Below, one piece after another: positions 26,409-38,090 of a DNA stretch of 64,000 nt. The first letter of the stretch is position 1. Each line of letters starts with the position of its first letter. Source of the DNA: Hysterium pulicare CBS 123377. Lineage: Eukaryota > Ascomycota > Dothideomycetes > Hysteriales > Hysteriaceae. Both the position numbers and the translations under genes were made by a program. The DNA lies in NCBI GenBank assembly GCA_000467715.1, contig AJFK01000199.1:62001-126000 (forward strand), read 5' to 3'. The notes below the pieces were generated by a model. That model saw nothing but the letters and a program-made list of their open reading frames with translations. It was not told the DNA's origin and did not search any database.

Positions 26409-27890
26409 CTACTTTTTGACCAAAAAGGTCAAAGCAGCGGCAATATATCCATCCACCGCCACCGTCAAAGTCGGCTGAATAACCGGCGCAAAATACGCAC
26501 TGTGGTTCGCCGGTAGCTCTGCAAGCGTACCCTCTTTCTCTGCCTTGTCGTATATGTCAGGATCCACGCCTCCGTAGATATAGTAACAAGCGGGCTTATC
26601 GATACTCGTAGCTAGAATGCCGAAATCCTCGCTAGCAGCGATTCTAGGCCCATCGGAGTCATATCCATGCGGCGGTGGTGGGAAATGTGCGGAGAAAGAC
26701 TTCTCGATCGCGCTGGTGACTGTTGAGTCGTTGTACAAGAATGGAAATTGCGTTGTGGGTTTGAGATCGGGTGAGCGAGGTGCGTTTGAGGCAGTGGCTT
26801 CTGAATCGATGATACGTCGGATACTTGTGAGAACGCGCTCTCGGACTTCTGGACGTGCCGTGCGCACGTTTAGTTTGACATCGGCTTGCTCTGGAATGAC
26901 GTTCTCGGCCTCTCCAGCATGGATTGCTGAGACCGTCACGACTGCAAAATCTGCAGGGTTAACTTCGCGAGAGACGATGGTTTGTAGTCGAAGTATAGTA
27001 CTTGACGCCTGTACAATCGGATCGATGCTAACATGGGGAGTAGATGCGTGCGCACCACGACCATGAATAGTGAGCCTGCATTCGTGTTAGATTGACAGGT
27101 GTTTTTTAAATGAAAGGGAACTTACTGAAACGAATCAGCCGAGGAAGCCATAAGTCCATGTTTCGTCCCAATCCATCCTAAAATCCAAATGTGAACATTC
27201 GTGACCATGCCGTTTCTAGGATATATAAGTCATACCTGCACGTTGAGGCATAACATGCGCTCCAATAGCCAAATCCGGTTCTGGAACTTTCTTATACAAC
27301 CCATCCTCAACCATCGCCTTCGCACCCCCAGCTCTTTCCTCCGCAGGCTGAAAAACCAATATCAGCGTTCCGCTCCATTCCTCCTTCGCGCTCGCTAGAG
27401 CTTCGGCTCCGGCTAGCAAAGCAGTGATGTGCACATCATGACCTAGCGGATACTTAGAAGATATTTAATTGGTGATGAAGCTTGACGTACCACAAGCGTG
27501 CATGGTTGGCTTTTCAACGCCATCGAGATCTTTCATGCGGTCTTTGCTTGCATACGGTAGACCTGTTTTCTCTTCAACGGGTAAACCATCTATGTCAGCT
27601 CGAAGTAAGATCGTTTTTCCGGGGCCATTCTTGAGAACAGCTGCAATTCCATGGCCTCCAATACCGGGGAATACCTCATAGGCATCCAGTTTAGATAGTT
27701 GGGATGCGATTGCTGCAGCAGTTTCCTTCTCCTGGAATGAGAGCTCAGGATGAGTGTGAAAGTGTTTATCTGACGTTTTGTCAATGCAGGGATAACTTGC
27801 CAATTAAGAGCATTCTTCAAACTTACATAGTTCTTCGTAAGATGCAAGATCTGGTCTGTGCTTTTGAATGATATTGCTGATTGTCGACAT
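26409..27890 (-). CDS. M20 family amidohydrolase (IAA-amino acid/hippurate hydrolase-like)
   Basis: Five exons (27890-27827, 27769-27491, 27442-27236, 27177-27126, 27075-26409) with introns of 46-58 nt encode 422 residues. Every junction restores family sequence: HTHPELSFQEKE, LLRADIDGLPVEEKTG, MHACGHDVHITALL, FQPAEERAGGAKAM, HGRGAHASTPH and LPANHSAYFAP. The Cys/His of CGHD, the Glu pair of PAEE and the late His of ANHS are the metal and catalytic residues of the M20D subgroup, which hydrolyses N-acyl amino acids (auxin conjugates, hippurate). No signal peptide is seen, so it is probably cytosolic. The exact substrate cannot be read from sequence. Its neighbours give no pathway hint. Confidence 0.9.
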
Positions 27891-28305
27891 TGTGATATTA
27901 GGTGATATTGAGCGATGGGATTGCTATGACGTAATCTGGCTCAGGATCGACTCAATACGAGTACAGCAATTGAAAGCGGGAAGACTCAATAAATTGCATT
28001 GAGCTAAAGGCCTGGTACAGGAGAAAATTGATATTGGGAGTGTATCATGAATGGAGGAGTGTTTCACAAAACTAGAGAAGGACTGGATCTTTGCCGTAGT
28101 TTACCTAACCACCGTGCTTTCCAGATCGCTTAGTAACTGAATCCAACCCCAAGAGGAAAAAGGGCTAGCCAAAAAGAAATCTCAACCTCTGCCAGTAACA
28201 AAAGATGATAACCCATGAACGCCTGCTTTGGCATAATCCAAAATCAATCCCTTCCAAAACAATATAGAACTCTGCAAATCAATCAAGATGTCAGCTTTTC
28301 AAATA
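27891..28305. other. intergenic, 415 bp
   Basis: Promoter of the M20 gene and 3' flank of the acidic nuclear protein gene. I see no other feature. Confidence 0.5.
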
Positions 28306-30066
28306 TCATTCCAAGCCGGCCGAAGACTTGCTCTCTTTTTCCAGATGTCTTTCAAGACTGCCCAGCAAGTCTGGTTCACCATCAGAAAAATGGACTTCTT
28401 CAGCGGGCGCAACCGTTGGAGCAGCCTCGGGAGAAATCAGCGGGGGTATTTGGTTCAAGGAGTTTTGTCTGCTGTGGGCGACTGCTGTGGCGAGTGGGAG
28501 CTCTGGGGAACTAGAAATATCCTTGCTGGAACGTTCCTTACGTTCCGGCTTGACTTCGGGCTGGGTACTTATGAGAGGCTCTGAGGTCGGTTCTACGGCG
28601 ATTTCGACTGGGGATTCGACGGCGGGCTCTACGCCTGGTTGTACGGTGGGCTCCACCGGGGGGTCTCCAGTCTCCTTGACGGGTTCCGGCTCAGCTTTCG
28701 TAGGAGAAGCTGCATTGGCCGGCGTCGGTGAAAGCTCACCATCTTCCCGATCATCATCATCATCTGAACCGTCTTCACCTTCTTCGCCATCTTCACCCTC
28801 CTCGCCCTCGTCGTCCTCTCCGTCTTGCGCATCAGCCATTGGAGTGTCAGTTTCAGAAGGCCCTGCAGAGCCACCTTCAGTCTTGATAGAAGTAACACCC
28901 AATGGATCTAAGCCAGCTGCTAGAGTACCTATTTCCCCAGGAGTGGATGCACCAGCCTCAAACACAACCTTCTTCTTGCCCCTACCAGGTCCTTTCTTTG
29001 GCTTTCTCTTGGGCGGAGGCGGCCTTCTGCGGGGCGGCGTCTGCTGCACTACGTCAGCAGCGACAACTACACCCTCAGCATTTACGACGCCAACCCCTTC
29101 AACGATTGTGCCTGGTACCACCGGTGCTGGCACAACTTGCGCAACCACCTCTTCTTCTCGCACTTCGCCGTCCACGGTCTGACCTTCCGGAACGAGGACT
29201 TTGTAGACATTGACATTCCCTTCTGAGTCGACTTTTTTGACCTTGGTTTCTCTCATTGCTCCTGTTTGCGCTAGTGGTCCGACTGCACCGCTGTAAACGG
29301 AATATTGCGACGGGAGGCCTTTTCTCCTTTTCGCAAGATATTCAGGCTCTGTTACTTCGAGATGTCGCGGGACTTTCACATATTTTCGAACTGCGAAGCC
29401 TTTTTGAGTCTCTTTGTGCTCATCCTCCTCTTCGAGGTTTTCCTTCTCCTCATCAACGGGAGCAGGAGGCTTGTAGAGTCGTCCTGCTCGTGCTGCTCGA
29501 AGGAGCTGCTGCGAATGTTCAGGTAGTAAGTGTGAGTCTCGGGGCATTGGAAGCTCCGGCCAAGCATCCTTATTCTCGGGAGGTTTGTCTTGGCTATTTA
29601 AGCCAACTATAACCTCAGTTTCACGATATTGATGTATTGGAAGCCCTTCCAGCACATTATGTTCCACTTGGCCACGCCCGGAACGATTAGAGCGGCCTGA
29701 TGGTCGGAACTAAACGCTGTTAGCCAATTACTTTCCAATTTATGAACGTGAGCTCTAATAAGATAAAAATTGTAAAAGTGATGGGGGTGCTGGGAACTTC
29801 GCAATGCGGATAGGTACTGATCTCGGCGCGATGGTTCGGAACCTTCGTTCCAGCCAAAAAACACCTACCACTTCATCCGCCAAATCAGACGAATCTGAAA
29901 AGCTCATGGTCCCGTTTCCTTCGCTTGCTCAACACCCCAAAATTTCATCAAAACACTGGGAAGTAATGATAAAAATCAAAAGCAAAAGCTCAGAGGAAGA
30001 GAAATGGGCAGTGAAGAAAGCAGGTGAAGAACCGTAAATGAGATGAAACACACGTACCGGTGCCAT
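28306..30066 (-). CDS. acidic, Pro-rich conserved protein, probably nuclear
   Basis: A 9-nt first exon (ATGGCACCG, 30066-30058) joins through a 348-nt intron to exon 2 (29709-28306), giving about 470 residues. The join yields MAPFRPSGRSNRSGRGQVEH followed by NVLEGLPIHQYRETEVIVGL. The first 170 residues look conserved and structured, including KYVKVPRHLEVTEPEYLAKR and YSVYSGAVGPLAQTG. A basic Pro/Lys stretch (RRRPPPPKRKPKKGPGRGKK) at about residues 230-255 could be a nuclear localisation or AT-hook-like signal. A long Asp/Glu run and Pro/Glu/Val-rich repeats follow. I do not recognise the family. Chromatin association is a guess from composition. The 284-codon antisense frame here is a shadow. 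Confidence 0.7.
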
Positions 30067-30691
30067 GGCTATGATGACGACTGCAGCCAGTCAATCGCGC
30101 AGATGTGAATTGCCGCTTCCGTTTGTGGTGATGCGTGGTTACCTATTGGTGATATCACGAGCCCTGTGGTGAAGGTTGGCAGTCGCGGTTCGGCGCGTCA
30201 AATTGAAGTGAGGCTGAGGTGTGAGATGGCGCTAATACCGCTTTTGGCATAGTTGCTTAGGGCTTTTGGTATCGGCTTGTGGGAATTATCTCATCACTAA
30301 CATTCAGATAGCTTAACTGAGGATGTATGATGTATGGTTCTCCTCTACACTTGATTCAGCTCTCTTGGGCACATGCACGTAGTACACCCATAAGAAGTCT
30401 ATCATGTTAGATAAAGAAGAACCATGCGATTAGCGGAAGTCTAGCATCACTTGTATTCCGACCCTTTCAGAGCGAAAATGCTACCGGCAATATTTCTACA
30501 AAGACTTACAAGGCCATGCTAAGCCATTCCAATGAAAGTCTATATTGTACAATACAATCCCAGACTAGTTATGAAGCAGAAAGATGCCGTTTGGAGTGGA
30601 ATCATTCTCCACCCTATTCAAAATGTACAGCGAAAACACCGAAGGAAGTCTTTTTTAGTAGCCATGTCCCGGGTATAAAATCATGATGCAA
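30067..30691. other. intergenic, 625 bp
   Basis: Lies between the start of the acidic protein gene and the last micro-exon of the ISD11 gene, both on the minus strand. No feature beyond promoter and 3' flank. Confidence 0.5.
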
Positions 30692-31324
30692 TCAGTCCCA
30701 GCTGCGAGAGAAGTTAGATCGTGAGTTCAGACAGGACGGAACCATGCTACTCACCCAGTATCCTTCTGCCTCACTATCCCACCCCTTCCACCCGACTGCT
30801 TGCCTGTCTTACCGCCTTCTACTACTAATCGATCAAGTTGGTAGAATTGACTGATTACGGTTTGTCTCTGCAATTGCACGCTATCAGCTAGTGTCCCCTC
30901 TATTGTACATCATCCGCTATGTCCAGTTTGTTTCCAGGAAACCGGTATTATAACCCACCTTCATCATCTGTAGCTCTTTCAATCCTTTCTGCATCAGCTC
31001 CTGTACCTTTCTCTCCTCCGGCTCCTGCTGGTATTCTCTGAAAGCATCGCGCGTCCTTCGTTTTGCATATTCTCGGAAATTGTAGGCGGCGAATTGACGA
31101 CTTTGTCGTAGCAGCGATCGATACTGGCGGTTTCATTCAATTAGCAATGATCTTAGAAGTTCTTAAAGTGCGAATAGATATCTAAACGGAAGAAGACCAG
31201 GGAGCTGCTGGGACGTGGCGCGCATTGCGGAGAAGTGGCGGGATCAGAGGTTCGCCGTATGAATACTTACGAGTGATCGCACTTGATATGGCATATCGCC
31301 TTTGCCAACCTGTGTTAGTGACAT
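30692..31324 (-). CDS. isd11: LYR protein ISD11, mitochondrial iron-sulfur cluster assembly
   Basis: Four exons (31324-31271, 31123-30959, 30867-30755, 30701-30692) encode about 113 residues. The protein starts [20 protein letters not shown], carrying the LYR motif across the first junction. It continues [20 protein letters not shown], then [20 protein letters not shown], and [17 protein letters not shown] near the end. This is the canonical ISD11/LYRM4 architecture. ISD11 binds and stabilises the cysteine desulfurase Nfs1 with acyl carrier protein in the mitochondrial matrix. The last exon is only 10 nt and changes the C-terminus from KDTG to KDTGWD. The donor at 30754 (GTGAGT) contains the TGA that would end translation if the last intron were retained. 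Confidence 0.92.
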
Positions 31325-31962
31325 CTTTGCTTTGAAAGGAAAATGGGAGAACGTCAATTTGTGGAAGATGTTGCGCGCGGAACTAGTGGATGATTATATC
31401 ATAGGCAGGGCTCGGTCGAAATAATTTGGTCGGAGGCGGAGAGCGAGAACTCCGAGCATCTGGTTGCCCGGATTAAGGAAGGAAATCCTCAGATGCTCGT
31501 TCTACCCAGCGAAAAACTAAATGATTTTGTGATTTCTCAATTCCTTCATCCTATCTTGTACTACTCAATTACATACAAATCCATCACGTCTTGATATCTG
31601 CTGAAACCATTGCACCTCATACGCCGCTCGAACTGCCCTTTCCCCTCTCTCTGGGACAAAAGTCAGCCAACGCTTTTTTGAAAAGCATTGAGAGCACGCG
31701 ATCTCATGTGTGTTTGATGAAATCATGAACAAAGTAATCGTACACCAAGACCCTCTGAGTTTGCACTTACTTGCACTGTAACTCCTTAACTCCATTCCAT
31801 GCAGTTGTGGAGCCAAAAATAAAGTACAGCTTCCAATGGGAAACCTATTCTTGGTCGATAATGATTTGCATGATCTCTGAATCTTTTTCCGTCCACCAGC
31901 TGTGCATCTTCATGCACACCGACATCGCAAATGTAAGTCAATGAACCAACGAGAGCCGACTC
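31325..31962. other. intergenic, 638 bp
   Basis: ISD11 promoter and SF3A1 3' flank. A short frame at 31565-31816 has no features. Confidence 0.5.
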
Positions 31963-33570
31963 CTAAGTTGTATACTTTTGCTTGATCTGCCTGAGCTGTT
32001 CCTCCACATTCAAAGTCTGCATCTGCTGCATACGGACAGCATCTTTCCCATCCGGTTGTCCATCGTAATTTGTTGCCGCCTTCTTCCTTCTAGCTGCTTC
32101 CTCCTCAGATATGGGCATACCGGTAACGCCATCGAACACGTCGTCTCTCTGACTGGCAAGACGTTTGAGATTGTTCGCGACGTCGATGGTGGAGAGATTG
32201 GTAGTGGCATAACGGGACTCTGCCTTCGCGCGCTGTTCTTTCCAGTTGGGGTCGAGAAGTTCAACTGTTCGAGGTTAGGATACAGATATAGGGGATCGGA
32301 GAAATGTTGCAAACTTACTTCTCATATGCTGTTCCAGCTCATCATAGGGTACTTGCATCTTGCAGTTAGGACACAGAGCCATTCCTGTGTTTTGCTTCTT
32401 TGCCTGCGCGCGAGGCACGTAATCATTCCTGATACGCATTGGACCTGTTGCACCTTTCGCGGCTGCTTGGGCCTGCTGCGCTCTCTCACGTTCCTCTTGT
32501 CGTTCTCGAATGAGCCGTGTCTCTTCGTCTTCCTGAGCCTGCTGAGCTGACATCGGGTAACCCGCGCCAACGGGTACGGCCGACTGTGGCTGCCAAGCTT
32601 GTTGAGGTGGTGGCATTTGAACTGGCTGCTGTCCTGCAACGTAGTAGGTATCATCACCAGGCATAGCTTCTTCGATGCGCATGTTAGGGTTGATGCTGGA
32701 CATGGCTTTCTGCTCCAACGTTTGGGACTGGATGTCGTTCAGTATTGCTGGTGGTGGAAGGTCAACGTGATTATCTGCTTCCTCGAATGTAATCGTTCCG
32801 ACAATGACGAAGTCGTGCCAATCAATCTGAGCATATTCCAGTTTCTCCTTTTCAAGCTTCTCTTCCTGCTTCTGCTTCTGTTGATCTTGGAACTTGACAT
32901 ATTCTGCTCGCTGTTTCGCTCGATCTAGTACGTGGAATCGATCTCGAACATTGTGTTGTACTTCCGCGATCCTTTGTTTTTCGGATTTGGCACCATCAGC
33001 AGTGCTACCGGTGATTAAGTCTGTGTACTGATCGACGAGCCGACTAAAGAATTGGTAAAAACTATGTTGTGGTCGCAGGAAGTCGAATTGATAGTTCCCA
33101 TTCTCACGTTGTGAAAGTTGTGTCATCCATGCCCTGCCATTCTTCGCGGTGTACCTAGCTGTTAACTTGATGATCTCGAGATCCTGTGCGCTAATATTTG
33201 GCATGCGAGCCGAAAAGTGGAGTTCTGGAGGCGCCGGTGGGCCTTTCGGCTTTTCTGGTGCCTTGGATTGTTCGCCTTGTCCGGGTCCTGCTTCAGAAAT
33301 ATTGCCGGCTTGCACCTCTGACATGTACCAAAGGTAGTATGTATTGTAAGGGTCACCGGGCTCCAAGAATGAGAACTTGGGATTACCAGCTTGCTTCGTC
33401 CTCACTCTTTCTTCAAATGCGGGGCCTCTATCTCCTTGTCGAATGATGTAGCTTGCCGTCTTCTCGATGTTGTCACGCATTCCCTTGGCAGGAACGATGA
33501 CACCGGGCGGCGGTTTGGGCGCTGCATTGTTGCTGGCAGGCTCGGGGCCATTCATCGCTGCGGCTGCCAT
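31963..33570 (-). CDS. splicing factor 3a subunit 1 (SF3A1/Prp21)
   Basis: Two exons (33570-32319 and 32264-31963) with a 54-nt intron encode about 517 residues. Two SURP modules are visible: one at about residues 33-80 (IEKTASYIIRQGDRGPAFEE and NTYYLWYM) and one at about 130-180 (IIKLTARYTAKNGRAWMTQL and FDFLRPQHSFYQFF). A charged coiled segment of KQKQEEKLEKEKLEY type and the SF3A1 core (DWHDFVIVGTITFEE) follow. CPNCKMQVPYDELEQHMR comes next, and the intron-spanning MRIELLDPNWKEQRAK completes the family match. The ubiquitin-like tail of the human protein is absent. It acts in the U2 snRNP at branch-site recognition. I chose MAAAAMNGPEP as the start. The frame is open further upstream but reads as 5' leader. 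Confidence 0.93.
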
Positions 33571-34255
33571 GATGATGATGGCAAAGTCGCTGTAAGTCGA
33601 GTATGTTAGGCAGCGCCTTCGCAGGCGGTCGTTGTATGGGTTGATGAAACTTTGAGGCGGCGGCGATGATTCCGGAAAAGCGGAGTGGAAAAACTCCCCT
33701 CCGACAAACACGCTAAGCTGGATATACGGGCATGACGGGGTGGAGCGGAATGTCTTGGCACCGACCCAATGTGGTATTGCGTGATGATGAAGCTCGAAAA
33801 TGCTCGAATGAGCTTCTCGTCCCTTGAAAGCATCGAAATATCTGTTTGAGTCGAGCATTTGACTGCACTTGCTGGGCGACTCATTCCGTCAGGAGCTGAG
33901 CTACTCCCACCCGGCGAAGCCCTTGCTTGGCCCCGCTAAAATTTAGGGCCACCTAAACACTTTCTCCTCGATCACGAAGTTGCGCGGCTGGCTTGCAAGG
34001 GCGCTCTCTTCTTTCACTGACCCCTGGGGCTCTGCTAATGATACGACACATCTCCTCTAGCTTCAATTGATAAAGACACCTTCTTACGCTCTTTAACTTT
34101 CGTTGCGACTTCATCTTCTACCTTTTGTTCCTGCGCTAAAGTTATTGTTCCATAATTGGAACCGGGTAATACATAGCTGAGAGTCCACCCCCGGGAGCTC
34201 TGCATTTCACCAATTTTGAGCTCGACAACGTAGCAGACCTACAGCGCTTGCCGTC
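33571..34255. promoter_or_regulatory. bidirectional promoter region, SF3A1 and PMT1-type gene
   Basis: 685 bp separate the two divergent start codons. The plus-strand leader before 34256 is C/T-rich. No specific site is recognised. Confidence 0.5.
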
Positions 34256-37200
34256 ATGGCGCAACGGACGGCAAACAGTAACTATCTCCAGGAGAAGGAT
34301 ACGCGAAGATCAAGCAAATCACCCTCTCGTTCAACTGGGCCCAATGGGAGGCAACTAGAAAAACAGAAACGCAATGACTATGGCTCAGACGGGGTTACAG
34401 ATCATGATATCTTCAGTTTGCCTGGATCCGACTGGCAACTTCTGGGTCTATTGACCCTTGTTGCCGCTGTAGTTCGTCTTTTTAGGATATACCAGCCTAG
34501 CAGTGTGGTATTCGATGAAGTCCAGTAAGTCCGAGCAAAAAACCCCCATTGCTCTCACAATACATAGCTCACAACCATTTCTACAGTTTCGGCGGATTTG
34601 CTTCGAAATACATCAAAGGTCGATTCTTCATGGACGTTCATCCCCCCTTGGCTAAACTATTGATTACACTGGCTGGCTTTCTGGCTGGATTCGATGGGGA
34701 GTTTGACTTCAAAGATATTGGGAAGGATTATGTTGAGCCAGGAGTCCCATACGTAGCAATGCGGTTGTTGCCTGCCATTTGTGGCATTGCAACTATCCCT
34801 ACTATGTTCCTCACATTGAAGGCTGCCGGCTGTCGGACGACTACAGCTGCGCTTGGTGCAGGACTCGTCATTTTTGGTACGGCACAACTGATTGAAAAGA
34901 CTTCGTGGGGTTGCTAACCGCTATAGACAATGCCCTCGTAACCCAATCCCGCCTTATTCTCCTTGACTCTCCTTTGGTTATTTTTACCGCGATCACAGCT
35001 CTGGCTTGGACGTCTTTCACAAACCAGCATGAACAGGGCCCTTCGAAGGCATTCCAACCATCTTGGTGGTTCTGGCTTGCTGCTACAGGTGTTGGTCTCG
35101 GTGCTACAGTCAGCGTCAAGTGGGTTGGGTTGTTCACTATCGCATGGGTTGGTAGCTTGACTGTCCTCCAACTTTGGGTACTGCTTGGAGACACGCGGAA
35201 CGTCACACCGGTAAGGCAACTATACATCTTTTGTCGATGTTTGATTCTGACGTAGTATACAGCGACTATGGTTCAAGCATTTCTTTGCGCGTGTTTTTTG
35301 CCTCATTGTCATACCCGTGACATTCTACATGTTCCTCTTTGGGATCCACTTCATCTGCTTAGTGAATCCTGGCGAAGGAGATGGTTTCATGTCCTCGGAA
35401 TTCCAGGCCACATTAAACTCAAAAGGAATGCAAGATGTACCCGCAGATGTTGCGTTTGGTAGCCGGATTTCAATTCGGCATCACAACACGCAAGGTGGTT
35501 ATCTTCATTCCCACGCCCACATGTACCCTACCGGAAGTAAGCAACAGCAAATCACTCTGTACCCGCATAAGGATGAGAATAATATCTGGATCGTCGAGAA
35601 CCAAACCCTTCCAGAAGTCCTCGATGGCCCGAAGCCAGTGGCACCAAAGGCTTGGGACAATATGGGTCCAGTCTTCCTAGAAGATGGTTCCGTCATCAGG
35701 CTGTATCACGTTACTACTGATCGCCGCCTCCATTCTCATGATGTTCGAGCCCCAGTCACAGAAGCTGATTGGCAGAACGAAGTATCCGCATACGGATATG
35801 AGGGATTCGAAGGCGATGCCAATGATCTCTTCCGCGTCGAAATCGTTAAGACCATGTCTGATGGCTCCGAAGCCAAGAAACGTGTTCGCACCATCCAGAC
35901 CAAATTCAGGCTTGTCCACCTGATGACTGGTTGCACGCTCTTTTCACACAAAGTCAAGCTTCCGGACTGGGCTTTTGAGCAACAAGAAGTGAGCTGTGCT
36001 CGTGGTGGAACGCTCCCGAACAGCATCTGGTACATTGAAGCCAATGCCCATCCTCTTCTTAAGGAGGATGCCGAGAAGGTCAACTACCGCAATCCTGGTT
36101 TCTTTGGCAAATTCTGGGAACTCCAAAAGGTCATGTGGCGAACAAATGCTGGGCTGGTCGAATCTCACGCTTGGGACTCAAGACCTCCATCATGGCCTAC
36201 CCTTCGCCGAGGTATCAACTTCTGGGGTAAGGACAACCGTCAAATTTACTTGATCGGCAACCCGGTCATCTGGTGGAGTACTACGGCAATCATTGGTCTC
36301 TACATCGCAATTAAAGGTCTTGCCGTTCTCAGATGGCAACGGGGATATGACGACTATTCCAACGTAACCTTCAAGCGTTTCGATTATGAAATCGGTTCTA
36401 CCATCCTTGGCTGGGCTTTCCACTACTTTCCATTCTATCTGATGGCCCGTCAGCTCTTCCTGCACCACTACCTACCGGCTCTCTACTTCGCCATCATAGC
36501 GTTCTGCCAGATGTACGACTTTGTCAGTCACCGCTTCAGTTCGCTAGGCCTCAAGCAGTATCCTGCAATCGGCCAAGCAGGTGCTGTTGCCTTCCTCGCC
36601 GTTACCATCCTAGTCTTCACGCTCTATGCCCCTCTCGCATACGGTAATACCTGGACCCGAGACCAATGCAACAGCGTAAAGCTGTTCGACACTTGGGATT
36701 GGGACTGCAACTCCTTCCACACTTCTGTAGGCTCCCCCCTCTTCCTCCTCCAATCTTTCAATCACTAACTTGTGACAGTACGACCAATACGACACCGTCC
36801 CCGTCATCGCCACCAACGCTGTCCCCTCCTCCGCAGCCCCCGAAGTCCCCGTCATCCAACAACAACAGAACCCAGCCGACCAAAAAGCCGAAATCTCTGA
36901 AAAACCAAACGTAACCCCTCAATCGCCCCTCATCCAAAAAGACCTCCCCATCCTCTCCAAAGAAGAGAAGATCGAATACAGAGACGAAGACGGCAACGTC
37001 CTCGACCCAGAGCAAGTCTCGGCTCTCGCAGGCAAAGTCTCGTTCAAGACGCGCTACGAGACCAGAACTAGGATCGTGGATGCGCAGGGTAACGAGATCC
37101 ACGAGGGTCTGGTGGATGCGCGGAATGTTGAGGGAGGAGGCGAAGGCGTAGCGCCTCCGCATCCCGATGTCGAGGGTCAGAATCCGGAGACGGGCGATAG

Positions 37201-37330
37201 GAAGGAGGCCGAGGCGAGTGAGCACCCGCCTACTGTTGCTGTGGGAGAGGATAAGAGGAAGGAGAGGAGTGTGGAGGGTCAGAAGGAGAGTCCTAGACCT
37301 GGGAGCGAGGCGCAGGAGGCTACGAAGTAA
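34256..37330 (+). CDS. pmt1: dolichyl-phosphate-mannose protein mannosyltransferase, PMT1 class
   Basis: Five exons (34256-34524, 34587-34876, 34927-35210, 35263-36726, 36779-37330) encode about 952 residues. The catalytic first loop reads DEVHFGGFASKYIKGRFFMD then VHPPLAKLL, with the DE pair conserved. The FGGFASKY form separates the PMT1 class from PMT2 and PMT4. The central ER-lumenal region carries MIR repeats (YLHSHAHMYPTGSKQQQITL, NMGPVFLEDGSVIRLYH, FRLVHLMTGCTLFSHK). Several C-terminal membrane spans follow. The last exon adds a 180-residue hydrophilic tail with LSKEEKIEYRDEDGNVLDPE, typical of filamentous-fungal Pmt1/PmtB. It starts O-mannosylation of secretory proteins in the ER, usually as a heterodimer with a PMT2-class partner. 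Confidence 0.95.
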
Positions 37331-38090
37331 GGTTGAAGGTCATTGAGGTGGTGTGGTGTGGTGTGGTGTTGATCTGTCTTCTCTCCTTCCTTTTGAAGTC
37401 TTTCCCTTTTGTTTACTGTACGATAGCGTACGTAGGGCTTGCTTGGTAGAGACGAGGCGCCTGGTGGGGTCGATGGTTAGGTTTGGTTTGGGTTAGGATA
37501 GCATACAATGGGGTATATCTTAGCTCTACTGTGGCGTTTCCATAAAATAGAATTCAAAGTAAATTGAGTTCAAGTCTGGGTTGCTTTTCTCTAGATGCTC
37601 GCTCGCCAATTGTCAATGTGAAGCTGCTAGTTCGAACTCACATCGGTAAGTAAGCATAAGGCCAGAAAGGATTTCACGAAAGGATTTCTAATTTCCATAT
37701 CGAACTAATGACTTATACCAGACGCATAAAACTCCATAGAAGCCTCTCCGGCACCCACTGACACATAAAATAAAGCACCCCGAAGCCGAACCGCTCTCCT
37801 TCCCACCCACCCACCACAACAATATGCAGGCTGATTTGATAAAGCAGACAAACAGCAGTATAGTAAGTAACCTTCACCCGGCTGAGAGACCCAGCAGAGT
37901 CCCTTAATGAAGTGAGGAGAAATATACTAGCCTAAAGAAAAACCTCGCTCCCACTACGCCTTCCGATGCCGCCCATTATTGCAGAAAAAACACAGGTTTT
38001 GATCCGAAGAAGTTGCATTGGATCACGGAAGACAGAAACAGAAAAAAGAAAGAAGAAAAGCAGAAATAAAGCAGTTAGTGGGAGGCAGAA
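37331..38090. other. intergenic, 760 bp, with GTGGT microsatellite
   Basis: Convergent 3' flanks of the mannosyltransferase and ASH1 genes. A short GTGGT-type microsatellite lies at about 37347-37369. Confidence 0.6.

Noticed and set aside
28328-29182. 284-codon plus-strand frame
   Set aside because: It is antisense to the acidic protein. Its Ser/Gly/Pro-rich content is the mirror of GAC/GAG and CC-rich codons, and it has no domain.
33571-33858. Upstream extension of the SF3A1 frame to 33858
   Set aside because: The frame happens to be open, but the family N-terminus starts at MAAAAMNG and the upstream sequence reads as leader.
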